NCBI RefSeq assembly: GCF_002277955.1
Contig: NZ_CP018477.1
Coordinates: 4,051,206 to 4,115,205 of the forward strand
Direction: 5' to 3'
DNA length: 64,000 nucleotides
DNA from: Thermogutta terrifontis
GTDB taxonomy: Bacteria; Planctomycetota; Planctomycetia; Pirellulales; Thermoguttaceae
In this document: one piece after another, positions 1 through 9,536 of the stretch
How positions within the stretch are numbered: the first letter of the stretch is position 1
How the letters are laid out: each line of letters starts with the position of its first letter
Position numbers and translations under genes: made by a program
The notes under the pieces: model-generated
What the model was told of the DNA's origin: nothing
The model's database searches: none
Seen by the model: the letters and a program-made list of their open reading frames with translations, nothing else

Positions 1-3000
1 GGTAGTCCAGATCGTTCTTAAAGACGATGCCGCCCCAATCGCCCGGCATGGGAATTGTGGTGTTATTGGGTTCGGCATCCCGGCCGAGAGACTCGTCATA
101 GTACGAAGTGAAATAGACCGAGTGGAATGGCGTGCCCAAGACCTGAAGAGCGCCGCCGCTTCGATCAATGCCTTCGGCAATGCTGCCCACCATGATGTTC
201 GAACGGAACAGTTTGATGACTGCCCCGGCGTCGATCATCACGGTGACGCCTTTGGGTACATCCATCCGCACACCGTCGGCAAGCGGCGCGTTATCCACCA
301 ACCGGCGCCCGATTTCATAGGGGACATTATCCCGAAGGGTTGCCGGGTTGTTTGGGTCGTCGTTGGCAAAGTTGTTACCCACAATGCGCACAATCGTGCC
401 CGGCTGTGCCGCAGCGAGTGCGCCGGCAATTGTGCTGAAAGGATTATCGATGGATCCCGTGGGTGAAGACGACCCGGAAAGCTTGTCGACAAAGATGGTC
501 TTGCTAGCTGGTTGGACGTTGAACCAAAAGTTGTAGTCGCCGCCAGGAACGCCGTCCATGTCGCCATCAAAGTAAACTCCGGTGGCGTCAATCAGATGGG
601 ATGGACGGGCCGTGTTCGGATCGCGGAACGTTTCTGGGTTGTTAGGATCCACGCCGCCGGGCCTGTACGTCACCCGAAGTTTGTACTCGCCCTGGGTCAC
701 GCCGCCGATTCCGGAGTTGTCCAGAGTTGGGTCGTACTGCGTGTTCCCGCTGGCGCTCACTCCGATGTAGTAACGTCCCGGGGTGAGATAAACTCTCAGT
801 GCCGAGTCGTCGCTGTAGAAGTCGTCATTGCGTGCCACGACCTCATAGGTTGTTTGGAGAAATTCCTTCTCGACGGGCACGCCATTCTCCATTACGATGT
901 ACTTCTGCGCGACCTGAACTTCGCGATAGAGTGTGACGGCTGCATTCAGGAGGCTGGAGTTCGTCATTCGCTCCGCCAGGACCTCGACATCCACCAGACC
1001 CCGCTCATTGAGGTCGAAGCGGTACATGTCGATGTCCATGTTGTCCGGCCGGAACATGTGGCGGCCGTGGATGATGTCGGCCACACCGGGGAACACCGGC
1101 TCAAATGAGCCGACGACGGCCTGGGCGTCTTCCGAACTGCCCATGATCACGAACGGAGGAAGATCGTAGCTGTGCCCATACCCCAGCAGGTGGCCGATTT
1201 CGTGCATCGCTACCTGGAACCAGGCGCCGCCGAATTCGCTGGCGCCCCAGTTCTCGGCGTAATCCATGACTGCCATGCCTCCTCCCGCCACACCGGCGAC
1301 ACCGCCCGGTGCAGACTGGAGGCCCATCAGCGCGAGGTCGCCGGTAACAATGGCCAGACCGCCCTGTTCCGATTCATAGAACTGAATTCCCAGATAGTGG
1401 CCAAAGATTTCGAAGATTTCCCGCGCCCGTTGCTTTTGTGCTTCGGTAATGAGATTCCAACTAGCCTTGGGGAAGGAATAGGGAATGGTCGGAATTTGCG
1501 TGGAACCGTCCGGGCTGGACTCGCCGGTTTGATAGTGGTCTTCAATCAAGATGCTATCGTAATCCGGTAGGTCTCGGTGGCCTGGTTCATCGATAGCGCC
1601 CGGCCATTCGAGGTTGTATGAAACCGAACTCGGAGTGACGATGGTGCCGCTGATGATAACGCTTTGACCAACCGTTCCGCTGCCGAATCCGTTCCCGATA
1701 ACTACGGCGTTATAGAAGGTAGACGGTGCGTCGCCACCTTCTGACATATTCCAGGTTTGAATTGGCCGATATTCACTGCCGATTCGCAACCGCGCGGCTC
1801 CGGTGCCGAAGTTCGCCAGATCCTGCCCAAAGTCCAGTCGGACCACATTCTTGTTGGCGTCGTACGTGACGGAGACCGGATTGACAACGACATCATCATC
1901 GGGAGAGGCCGTCTCCTTCGTGAAAATAAGCTGGTAAAACCGGGGATCCTGGGCTGCATTCCGATCGAGCTTGTCATCACTGAAGTAAACTTCGATGATG
2001 TTGCGTTCCTGATAGAGACTTTTTACGGCCAAAGAGCTGTTTTGTCGGTCAACGTAGACCTGATTGCCCCGCAATGTGATGACTGTACCGGCGAGCTGAA
2101 CAGTCAGGTTGAGACCCTGGCTCAAAATAGCGTTAGCGATTTTCTGCGCGATAACCTGAGCGCTATCTGAATTTGAATAGACAACGGGAACGTTGCCGCT
2201 GCGAACTCCGTTGCCGGTATCGAATTCGAAAGTGACTGCGATCGTCCCGTCGCTTACCCGGAATGTCTGTCCGTCGCTGATCTGATTGACCGCCGGGGCG
2301 GTGATTTGCCAGTCGCCGCGGTAGACCGGTTGCGGCACGACCGCCAGGACCTGAGGTCCAAGGTTTATGTCGAACTCCATTGTGAGATCCCGCCCCACCT
2401 TCAGATCCGGATCATACCGGAAAGGCAGCGGCGGCGAATCCAGGTTCATGAGCGGATTCGGGCCCGTTCCCTTGATAATGAGGCGATACTTGTCATCGGG
2501 AAGATTCTCGGCGAAGCGGACAATAACCTCGTTCGGCTTGTCGCCGATGCCGATATAGCCGATGGGAACCACGACCTCGTTGCCTTCATTGAACGAATCA
2601 TCCCCGCCGGCGCGGACGAACTGAATAGCGCCCAACGTTCGGGGATCGAGCCGCTGGCCCTCATTGAAGCGGAGGATGAGCTCTCGCGGGGCAACATTGA
2701 GCTCCGTACCTTCTTCGATCAGGCTTCCCTCGTTGGGGATGACGGCGACGAGATCCGGTGGAGTACCGGGAACTTGCTGACCGTACACGGTCAACCGCCA
2801 GGAATTGAGTCGGCCGACGATTCCGCCGACACGGTCCCGGACAATGAGGGTCCAGTCACCGCCCGAGGTTTCTCCCCAGTTACGATTGGTTGTGAACGTC
2901 CATCGAATACCCGTGTCAAACGGATTATGGATGTGCGGTGTGGCAAGGACAGACTGCGTTCCGGAGGGAGATACAAGGACGATTTCCAGATCCCCAGGGC

Positions 3001-4675
3001 TCAGGTGAGAGATGTCGACCGTTACCTCAACCCATTCGACTTTATTGATGTCCGGCGCCATGCTGATGACGCTGGAAATACCGGCCGGATTGTTGTCGGG
3101 GATATTCTGATTGACCTGGAAGACGCCGGAATCGAGGGCAACTTCCGGTCCAACGGGCTTCCAGTTCCTGGCAGCCTGCACCGCCGCGGCGGCATCAATA
3201 GCTCCGAATCCATACTTGTGATTGATGTGGTAACCGGCGGCGTTGACTGTCCAGTCGGGATCAGTGGGATCTACCTGCCGCGCTGTTTGGGCAAGAATGT
3301 ACTCGATATCCCGGTAGCTCAGGTTAGGATTCGCTTGGAGCATTAACGCGATGACGCCGGATACGACCGGGGCAGCGGCAGATGTACCAGCGAAGGTAGA
3401 GGTATAATCCGTGTTGACCAGCGGGTCACCATCCGCGTTGCCGGTGACGTTGTAGCCACTATCTCCCGTGATATCCGTTGTGGTGATGCCGTCGGCGTAA
3501 GCAGAAACAAAGAGATTAGCACCGGGCTCAGAATACCAGGCCTGGCGACCGTTAGCATCCAAGCTACCGACGGCGAGCGTGAATCGGGAGTTGGCATAGC
3601 CGTCGTAGTTGGAATTATCGCCGCCGGCTCCGCCGTTTCCTGCTGCCCAAACGTAGATTGTGCCAAGCCCGTTTCGACCGGTTGTCGCACCCTGCTGAAG
3701 CGCTGCGAGAGTCAACGGTCCGGGGCCAGCGAACATGGCAAACGGCAAGCCCACGCCCGCATCAGGAGGCCCCCAACTGTTATTGAACACCTGAATCGCA
3801 TCCAGGCGATGGGTCAGAGCCTGGGATTCCAGAAGATCACTCGTTGGCCCGGCGATAAGGCGCAAACCCGCAAGCTGAGCATCGAAAGCCACTCCGGCTA
3901 CTCCCAGGCCATTGTTGCCCGCGGCGGCACTCACCCCCGCCACCGCGGTGCCGTGAAAGTCCCCCGCGCCTGGTGCGGGATCCGCATCACCTTGATTAAA
4001 ATCGTAGCTGAGGTCGGGGCGGTAATTGGGGGCCAGGTCGGGATGGGTGTACTCGAGTCCGTCGTCAACGATTCCGATGACGACGTTGTCACCCTGGACA
4101 GAATCCCAAGCCGACACCACGTTGATATCCTGCCCCGGAGTGCCCCCGCCCTGTCCTGTGTTCAGTAAATGCCACTGATCAGTGAAGAATGGATCGTTCG
4201 GAATAAAGCGGGGCTGACGCTCCTGCGGCACCAGAGGATAGAAATACTGAACGACCCCGCCACTGTTTTCCATCCGGCTGACCGCGGTTTGCCAGTTCAC
4301 GCTGGAATCAAAGCGGAATACATACGCCCCTTTGATGCCGGTGGGCACCGCTACATACTGGGCCCCTAGAAGCGTGGCCACCTGGTTGGGGTTCAGGGAA
4401 TCGCCAATCCCCACGACCCAGTCGGTGGTCTGCGAGAGTTGGTAGTCGGAATAGCGGTTGAGGTCACTTGCCTGCTGAATTGCACGATTCAGCGTGTCCT
4501 GCCACACTTGCTCCAACGTGGAGGGACTGATGCTCAGGAGCAAGCGGTCTTCCACGCGTTCGACACGCAAGTCGCGAGGCCGATGGGCCTTTGATTTCCG
4601 TTCTCTCTTGGCAGATGACTTCTTTGCCTTGCGGGTTCGGGACGAGAACAAGCGCATCGCATCCCAAATCTTCAT
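1..4675 (-). CDS. Giant secreted S8 subtilisin with P domain and metzincin-type zinc site (partial, C-terminus off left edge)
   Basis: Reading from the ATG at 4675, 1558 codons are open and run off the window. Residues 36-48 (LRVERVEDRLLLS) match the N-terminal motif common on large extracellular planctomycete proteins. A subtilisin domain follows with catalytic Asp204 (VDDGLEYTHPDL), His241 (FHGTAVAG) and Ser432 (GTSAAAP), plus the oxyanion region AAGNGG. About residues 505-628 resemble a P/Homo B proprotein-convertase domain. A beta-sandwich-like stretch comes next. At residues 1158-1168 (nt 1172-1204) there is HEIGHLLGYGH, the HExxHxxGxxH zinc site of metzincins. It is followed by a PPC-like domain (roughly nt 740-980) and the start of a beta-helix-like region near nt 100-480. 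Export is inferred; there is no classical signal peptide, only the motif. Two peptidase active sites in one chain is the odd point. Confidence 0.9.
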   Translation of the reverse strand, partial: MKIWDAMRLFSSRTRKAKKSSAKRERKSKAHRPRDLRVERVEDRLLLSISPSTLEQVWQDTLNRAIQQASDLNRYSDYQLSQTTDWVVGIGDSLNPNQVATLLGAQYVAVPTGIKGAYVFRFDSSVNWQTAVSRMENSGGVVQYFYPLVPQERQPRFIPNDPFFTDQWHLLNTGQGGGTPGQDINVVSAWDSVQGDNVVIGIVDDGLEYTHPDLAPNYRPDLSYDFNQGDADPAPGAGDFHGTAVAGVSAAAGNNGLGVAGVAFDAQLAGLRLIAGPTSDLLESQALTHRLDAIQVFNNSWGPPDAGVGLPFAMFAGPGPLTLAALQQGATTGRNGLGTIYVWAAGNGGAGGDNSNYDGYANSRFTLAVGSLDANGRQAWYSEPGANLFVSAYADGITTTDITGDSGYNVTGNADGDPLVNTDYTSTFAGTSAAAPVVSGVIALMLQANPNLSYRDIEYILAQTARQVDPTDPDWTVNAAGYHINHKYGFGAIDAAAAVQAARNWKPVGPEVALDSGVFQVNQNIPDNNPAGISSVISMAPDINKVEWVEVTVDISHLSPGDLEIVLVSPSGTQSVLATPHIHNPFDTGIRWTFTTNRNWGETSGGDWTLIVRDRVGGIVGRLNSWRLTVYGQQVPGTPPDLVAVIPNEGSLIEEGTELNVAPRELILRFNEGQRLDPRTLGAIQFVRAGGDDSFNEGNEVVVPIGYIGIGDKPNEVIVRFAENLPDDKYRLIIKGTGPNPLMNLDSPPLPFRYDPDLKVGRDLTMEFDINLGPQVLAVVPQPVYRGDWQITAPAVNQISDGQTFRVSDGTIAVTFEFDTGNGVRSGNVPVVYSNSDSAQVIAQKIANAILSQGLNLTVQLAGTVITLRGNQVYVDRQNSSLAVKSLYQERNIIEVYFSDDKLDRNAAQDPRFYQLIFTKETASPDDDVVVNPVSVTYDANKNVVRLDFGQDLANFGTGAARLRIGSEYRPIQTWNMSEGGDAPSTFYNAVVIGNGFGSGTVGQSVIISGTIVTPSSVSYNLEWPGAIDEPGHRDLPDYDSILIEDHYQTGESSPDGSTQIPTIPYSFPKASWNLITEAQKQRAREIFEIFGHYLGIQFYESEQGGLAIVTGDLALMGLQSAPGGVAGVAGGGMAVMDYAENWGASEFGGAWFQVAMHEIGHLLGYGHSYDLPPFVIMGSSEDAQAVVGSFEPVFPGVADIIHGRHMFRPDNMDIDMYRFDLNERGLVDVEVLAERMTNSSLLNAAVTLYREVQVAQKYIVMENGVPVEKEFLQTTYEVVARNDDFYSDDSALRVYLTPGRYYIGVSASGNTQYDPTLDNSGIGGVTQGEYKLRVTYRPGGVDPNNPETFRDPNTARPSHLIDATGVYFDGDMDGVPGGDYNFWFNVQPASKTIFVDKLSGSSSPTGSIDNPFSTIAGALAAAQPGTIVRIVGNNFANDDPNNPATLRDNVPYEIGRRLVDNAPLADGVRMDVPKGVTVMIDAGAVIKLFRSNIMVGSIAEGIDRSGGALQVLGTPFHSVYFTSYYDESLGRDAEPNNTTIPMPGDWGGIVFKNDLDY

Positions 4676-5334
4676 TGCCGGTTCTCCCTCTCGCGGTGCC
4701 GGATCATGAATAAGAATGGCAGGATTGTTACCGTCGATTAATCCGAAAAAGTTACCTTTGCTAAGTGTTCACGAGTCCGGATTTGCAGCTGTATACCGAT
4801 TAAAATTGCCCGGTCTCCAAATTGCAACCAAAATCCTCCAGATTGCCTAAAACTCCGTTTTTCCCGAGCAATCATTAAATTCGCCTCTTAGCGCGCGGAC
4901 CATCCCAGGACTCCGTTTCGAACCATTTAGATGCGTTGACCGTTTCGCCAGTTCCCGCATTTCCCGCCAAATCGCCACAGTTGTTACGGAGTCGCCATTT
5001 TAATGGGGTCGGACGTACCCATTTGGTAGGGTTATAGCGGATTGGGCCGCCTGGATGGTCGGTTCGCGTCGGTGATACCCATTCGGGGCTTTGGGGAGGA
5101 GTGCGGACCGTCGAGGAGGGTCGAACCGCTGGTTGATGCCACCAGTCTTCCCGGTTTAAACTGATGGCGCCTGGGCGGTGTTTAGTCTGACAGTGCCCGG
5201 CCGGACGTGCAGGCTTATTGCCAGGGGTATGGGGCTACCTCGCAAAAGAGTGGATTTTTGTTGACGGCTAACTGGGTCGTTTTACAATGGAAAAGAGACG
5301 GCCCATCTGCGATTTTCCGAGGAAAGGACTTGTC
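4676..5334. other. Intergenic region between divergent genes
   Basis: This 659-base spacer separates the minus-strand giant protease from the plus-strand small anchored protein. No convincing coding frame or structured RNA is visible. The only recognisable element is the sigma-70-like promoter at 5261-5288. Confidence 0.6.
5261..5288 (+). promoter_or_regulatory. Sigma-70-like promoter
   Basis: TTGACG at 5261-5266 and TACAAT at 5283-5288 are separated by 16 bases. The element lies about 46 bases before the start codon at 5335, a sensible distance for transcribing the small anchored protein and probably the DNA-binding gene after it. Confidence 0.5.
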
Positions 5335-5679
5335 ATGAAGACGCACATTTTATTGGGGGTCGTCTTGGTTGTGGCGGTACTCGCCGGCACGGCGTTCCTT
5401 TGGGGTTCGAGTGAGTCGGGCGTGAGCCGTCGTGATTCGGGCACGCCCACGGCCGGGAGTGGTGGATGGATAACTCATTCCACGGCGACGGATCGGGTTC
5501 AGCAGATTGTTGTCATTGATCCATCCACTCAGGCCATGGCTGTGTACCACGTTGATCTGGCGAACGGCCGGATCAGCCTGAAGAGCGTACGGAATGTTCG
5601 GTACGACCTTCTGATGACGGAATTTAACACGGATGCGCCGTCGCCGCGGGAACTGGAGTCGCTTTGGAAAACACCCTGA
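5335..5679 (+). CDS. Small membrane-anchored protein of unknown function
   Basis: The protein has 114 residues. I chose the ATG at 5335 over the in-frame ATG at 5287 because GAGGAAAGGA lies just upstream and the product then begins with a clean hydrophobic segment (residues 4-24, ILLGVVLVVAVLAGTAFLW). The rest is a soluble domain, probably outside the cytoplasm, containing VQQIVVIDPSTQAMAVYHVD and a conserved-looking end PRELESLWKTP. The IDPSTQAMAVYHVD segment looks like one blade of a beta-propeller or a short beta domain. No known family is recognised. It sits 48 bases before the DNA-binding membrane protein gene and is probably cotranscribed with it. Confidence 0.7.
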   Translation: MKTHILLGVVLVVAVLAGTAFLWGSSESGVSRRDSGTPTAGSGGWITHSTATDRVQQIVVIDPSTQAMAVYHVDLANGRISLKSVRNVRYDLLMTEFNTDAPSPRELESLWKTP

Positions 5680-5727
5680 CTGGGAGACGGGAACGCGTCA
5701 ACACTCATCACGTCGAGGACGGCAATC

Positions 5728-6870
5728 ATGGCTCAGAAATTCTACACGACGAAAGAGGCTGCGGAGCTTTTGGGGCTCGCTCCGGCAGATTTGAATGCCA
5801 TGCGGGAGCGGAACGAGATTCGCGGATTCCGCGACGGCAACGACTGGAAATATCGGGCGGAGGACATCGAGGCGTTGAAGCTCAAGCTTCGCGCCGATGC
5901 GACGCGTCCAGCTCACCATACGCCGTCCAGCGATGACGAAATTGTCCTCCTTGATGAGGACCTTGCTCCGGCCGATCTGGGTACAAGTGGCTCGGGTACG
6001 GTGATCGGAGGAACGCCGACCCCCAAGGAGTCGGCCAGCGATGTGAAAGTTACGGGGAGTGACATTGCGGCCAAAGGTGGCGGAACTGTGACCGAGGGGA
6101 CGGACGGGCAGGGGATCGTATCACCGTTTGAGGACGAACTTCTCCCGCTGGAAGCCGAAACTTCTCCACCTGTCGCAGGCACGGATTCGGCAGTGAATTT
6201 GGGGGGTGAAAAGTTGGAAGACGACGATGTCGTCATCGGTGGCAGCGGCAGTGGAAGCGACATTACGCTGGGCAGTGACAGCGGGCTGTCGCTCATGGAC
6301 ACAAATGACAGCGGTATTTCACTGGAAAGCGAGCTGGAGCTGGTTCCCACCGACGATTCGCTGGAGCTTGATCATGACGACATGCTAGCGATAGATGAAT
6401 CGGTGGACACCGAGGCCCCGACACAGTTAAAAAGAGACGATGAGTTCCAGCTCACACCTTTCGACGAGATGGAAGAAGAAGAAACTGAGAGCGGATCGCA
6501 GGTCATCGCTCTGGATACGGAGCCGTCGACCGGGTCGTCCCCGGGGATGGCCGAGTTGCTGGGCCCCACAGCGGAGGCTCCCTTTGGGGTGGCCCCAGGT
6601 GTCCCACCGGTTCAGGCGGGTGTTCCCCCTGTGGGTGTTACGCCGGTGACGCCAGCTTTAGCCCCGACCGCGGCTGCCGTCGCCGCGATGCCAGCTGCCG
6701 AGGCTCCCTGGGGAACGTTGTGGGTCACGATGCTGATCGTCTGCACGGTCCTGCTCGGATTGTGCGGGATGATGTGCTTCGACCTCGTCCGCAACATGTG
6801 GAGCTGGCATGGGCCCTTTTCCCTGAACAGCTTCATTATGGATTCGATCCTGAGTGTGCTTCCCAAGTGA
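5728..6870 (+). CDS. Helix-turn-helix (excisionase/MerR-like) protein with C-terminal membrane segment
   Basis: This 380-residue protein starts with a winged-helix DNA-binding module of the excisionase type at about residues 4-53 (FYTTKEAAELLGLAPADLN, then GFRDGNDWKYRAEDIEAL). Residues about 60-300 are acidic and low in complexity, rich in Ser, Gly, Asp and Glu. A Pro/Ala/Val-rich stretch leads to one strong transmembrane helix near residues 328-352 (TLWVTMLIVCTVLLGLCGMM). The layout suggests a DNA-binding head held at the membrane by a long flexible linker. Domain assignments are from sequence pattern; the role, whether a membrane-tethered regulator or a nucleoid anchor, is inference. A terminator follows at 6930-6963. 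Confidence 0.8.
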   Translation: MAQKFYTTKEAAELLGLAPADLNAMRERNEIRGFRDGNDWKYRAEDIEALKLKLRADATRPAHHTPSSDDEIVLLDEDLAPADLGTSGSGTVIGGTPTPKESASDVKVTGSDIAAKGGGTVTEGTDGQGIVSPFEDELLPLEAETSPPVAGTDSAVNLGGEKLEDDDVVIGGSGSGSDITLGSDSGLSLMDTNDSGISLESELELVPTDDSLELDHDDMLAIDESVDTEAPTQLKRDDEFQLTPFDEMEEEETESGSQVIALDTEPSTGSSPGMAELLGPTAEAPFGVAPGVPPVQAGVPPVGVTPVTPALAPTAAAVAAMPAAEAPWGTLWVTMLIVCTVLLGLCGMMCFDLVRNMWSWHGPFSLNSFIMDSILSVLPK

Positions 6871-7288
6871 TGTAACAATTGCTCGACACTTTGAGGCAAT
6901 AAAGTTTCCGAAACAGTTCCTGCGATGGTGGCCCCTCGAAACGTGTTGAGAGGGGCCGATTTTGTGCGCAATCGCGAAGCGACGTCGCCGGGACCTTGTC
7001 AGCCCCATGTGTCGTGTCTTTTCTTGCCATCCGGCCTATAATCGCTAAGAAGGATGTGTCCAGCGCCTTTCAACCTTTGGCGAGGCGTTTGAAGACCAAC
7101 TCTGTGGCAGGCCTGGTTTTCACAAGAGTTCAGGACGCCGTCGATTGAGCCAAGGTGTGCCCGGCTGCGTACAGGAGAGGGAGATTCAGCCCGATAAATC
7201 GCTCTCCGGCTACCGCATGTTTTCCGAATGTACTTCCATATCATGTCGCACGTAACTGTGATTTACCCGGCGTGAGGGTTTTCCGGAG
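6871..7288. other. Intergenic region with terminator and possible -10 element
   Basis: This 418-base spacer holds the terminator at 6930-6963. A perfect TATAAT at 7037-7042 could be the -10 of a promoter for the ResB gene, but I cannot find a good -35 at the right distance. No gene is seen. Confidence 0.5.
6930..6963 (+). terminator. Rho-independent terminator
   Basis: The arms GGCCCCTC (6930-6937) and GAGGGGCC (6950-6957) pair perfectly over 8 GC-rich base pairs around a 12-base loop and are followed by GATTTT. It lies 60 bases after the stop codon of the membrane-anchored DNA-binding protein. Confidence 0.75.
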
Positions 7289-9478
7289 ATGCCGCGTCCC
7301 CGCTTACGTCGTCCCGACCAGCCGTTTGCAATCCAACTTCTCCTCGCAGGGGTAGAATTTCTTGCCTCACTGCGGTTGGCGGTGATTGTCATCGTGAGTC
7401 TGATCATTGTGCTGGCGACGGCGACGTTTATCGAAACAACTTTTGGGGCGCCGGCGGCGCGATTCGCCGTGTACCGATCGTGGTGGTTTGCACTCCTCGG
7501 GACGCTTTTGGGTGTCAACGTATTCTGCGCTGCGGCGGTTCGGTTTCCGTGGAAGCGCTACCAGACAGGATTTGTGATTACTCATGCAGGCATCCTTGTG
7601 CTTCTCACCGGCTCATTGCTGACAGCCCGGCACGGTATCGACGCCCAGCTTTCGGTCTATGAAGGGACGATGAACCACCTCGCGTTCGAGGACAACCTCC
7701 ACTTTGAGATTCAGCGCTTGCCGCCGTCGAACGCCGAGGGGGAACGAGTAGGGAAAGTGGTGCGTATCCCTTTTCGGGCAGGTCCATTCAATTGGCGGGA
7801 TTTCTCCACGTCGTGGACACATCTTCTGTGGGCTCCGCCGGGTAAGCTGCCGATGCTGCCGTGGAGCCTCGCACACCGGGATCATGGAGTTGTTTACCGC
7901 GCCGGTGAGATCACACTGGAAGTGCTGGATTACTACGCCGATTCGCGGCGGATTAAAGGAGGGTATCTGGGAGGATACGTCTCGGTTCCCACCGGCAACA
8001 CCTGGATCCGTCCTTGGCAACCATTGGAGTTGAACATTCAGCTTGGCCGTTTTCCGGGCGGAGAAAGCGCGGCCATCGGTTCGAGAATGTCCTTGCCGGA
8101 CGGGACTCGTGTCATTTTGTGTGCCGCTCTGGATGAGTTCGAGAAGGATGCGTTTCTCCTGAGCTATCCCGAGGGCGAGGTTAGCGAGGTCGGTCAGGTC
8201 GTTCTGGTGCACAACAGGACCCGCTACGTCGTACCAATCCCGGAGACTGAAAACTCGGAGCAGCGCTACACCTTGGGCGAGTCGGGGTTTGAGATCATCG
8301 CTCTGTCGCGGGATCCCCGGCTTCAGTCTGTCCAAATCCGACTGAGGAATTCCGAGGGACAGGAGGACGATCTAATCCTGTTTGCGGATTTGCCGGAGTT
8401 TAATCGACCTGCTCGAAAGCTTCGCGTTGCTGGAGCGTACTGGGTTGATTTTTCCAGCGTGTTTCGCGATCGCAGGCTCGCCTTTCAATTAAGGCCGGAG
8501 ACCACGGATGGCGCGGATCATCCCCGGATCGAAATTTGCCAGGGGCCCGAAGAAAAACTCTATTACCGGGCATGGCGTGCGCCACAGTTTTTGGGAACCG
8601 GCGTGGTGCCGCTGAATGGACGGGTTGTCTCGGTGGACACCGGCCGGGGCTATGCAGCACGAATTGTCGTCAATACTTTCCTCCCGTTTGACCCTTCCCG
8701 CCCAGATCAGGAAGTGGTCGTGCCGATGCCGTTCCGCAAGGGGGCTCGCATGACGGAGCCTAGGGTGAAGATTCGGCTCACAGCGGGCTCCAACACCCAG
8801 GAGATGTGGCTGGCGGTCTTGCCGCGTGGTGCTAGTGCTCCTCTCAATTTCGACGAAGCATGTCGGCTGGTACATGGCGGTGAACAAATTGAGCTAACCG
8901 CCAAGTATGATGCTGTGGATGTGGGGTTCTGGGTCAAATTGCTGGAATTTCAGCGGCGATTGGATCCCGGCACCAATCAACCGTCGCACTATGCTAGCCT
9001 GGTCGATCTGTATGTTCCAGAAAGAATTTTGAAGGCTACTGGGAAGGAGCTTGCCGGACCGGTCGAGATTGATCCCGAGACGGGGGAAACCTTGCGGCTT
9101 GTCCACTCCAAAGTTCTCATCACCCTGAATCATCCGATCAACGTGATCGATCCGCTTACGGGACGCAGTTACCGTCTTTATCAGGAAAGTTTCAGTGGGC
9201 CGTTTCGACCGGGAGATCCCATTTACGAGCGTGTCGTTGGGGGGCGCAATGCCCCCGATGAGCTCTATGTCTCGACGCTGAGTGTGAATTATGACCCGGG
9301 GCGGGGTTTCAAATACATGGGTTCTTTGTTGATTGTGGGGGGGATTATCGTCATGTATCTCATGAGGGCGTACATGTTTCGGCCTCGGAAAAAGGAAATC
9401 GAGCCAGAGTCTTCCGCTGGGAAGGCGACAATAGCGCGGGGCGAGCACTCAGATCGGGTGGCATTGCTTTCTTCGTGA
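7289..9478 (+). CDS. resB: Cytochrome c biogenesis protein ResB/Ccs1
   Basis: The product is a 729-residue membrane protein of the ResB family, which works with ResC/CcsA to bring heme across the membrane and attach it to apocytochrome c (system II). Three transmembrane helices cluster in the first 120 residues (LRLAVIVIVSLIIVLATATF; WWFALLGTLLGVNVFCAAAV; GFVITHAGILVLLTGSLL). A long periplasmic domain of about 560 residues follows, then a final helix near residue 680 (YMGSLLIVGGIIVMYLMRAY). This three-plus-one arrangement is the family's usual one. The resC/ccsA partner begins 58 bases downstream on the same strand, so the two are almost certainly one operon. The family call is firm; the details of heme ligation are not visible by eye. 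Confidence 0.9.
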   Translation: MPRPRLRRPDQPFAIQLLLAGVEFLASLRLAVIVIVSLIIVLATATFIETTFGAPAARFAVYRSWWFALLGTLLGVNVFCAAAVRFPWKRYQTGFVITHAGILVLLTGSLLTARHGIDAQLSVYEGTMNHLAFEDNLHFEIQRLPPSNAEGERVGKVVRIPFRAGPFNWRDFSTSWTHLLWAPPGKLPMLPWSLAHRDHGVVYRAGEITLEVLDYYADSRRIKGGYLGGYVSVPTGNTWIRPWQPLELNIQLGRFPGGESAAIGSRMSLPDGTRVILCAALDEFEKDAFLLSYPEGEVSEVGQVVLVHNRTRYVVPIPETENSEQRYTLGESGFEIIALSRDPRLQSVQIRLRNSEGQEDDLILFADLPEFNRPARKLRVAGAYWVDFSSVFRDRRLAFQLRPETTDGADHPRIEICQGPEEKLYYRAWRAPQFLGTGVVPLNGRVVSVDTGRGYAARIVVNTFLPFDPSRPDQEVVVPMPFRKGARMTEPRVKIRLTAGSNTQEMWLAVLPRGASAPLNFDEACRLVHGGEQIELTAKYDAVDVGFWVKLLEFQRRLDPGTNQPSHYASLVDLYVPERILKATGKELAGPVEIDPETGETLRLVHSKVLITLNHPINVIDPLTGRSYRLYQESFSGPFRPGDPIYERVVGGRNAPDELYVSTLSVNYDPGRGFKYMGSLLIVGGIIVMYLMRAYMFRPRKKEIEPESSAGKATIARGEHSDRVALLSS

Positions 9479-9536
9479 TAGGCGTGAAAAAACCTTCTTC
9501 GGGACGATATCAGTGTTTTCTCGGGAGCTTGTTCGA

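Noticed and set aside
2306-3346. Open frame of 346 codons on the plus strand
   Set aside because: It lies entirely opposite the subtilisin gene, whose triad and domains are unmistakable; its own translation has no recognisable domain and no ribosome site.
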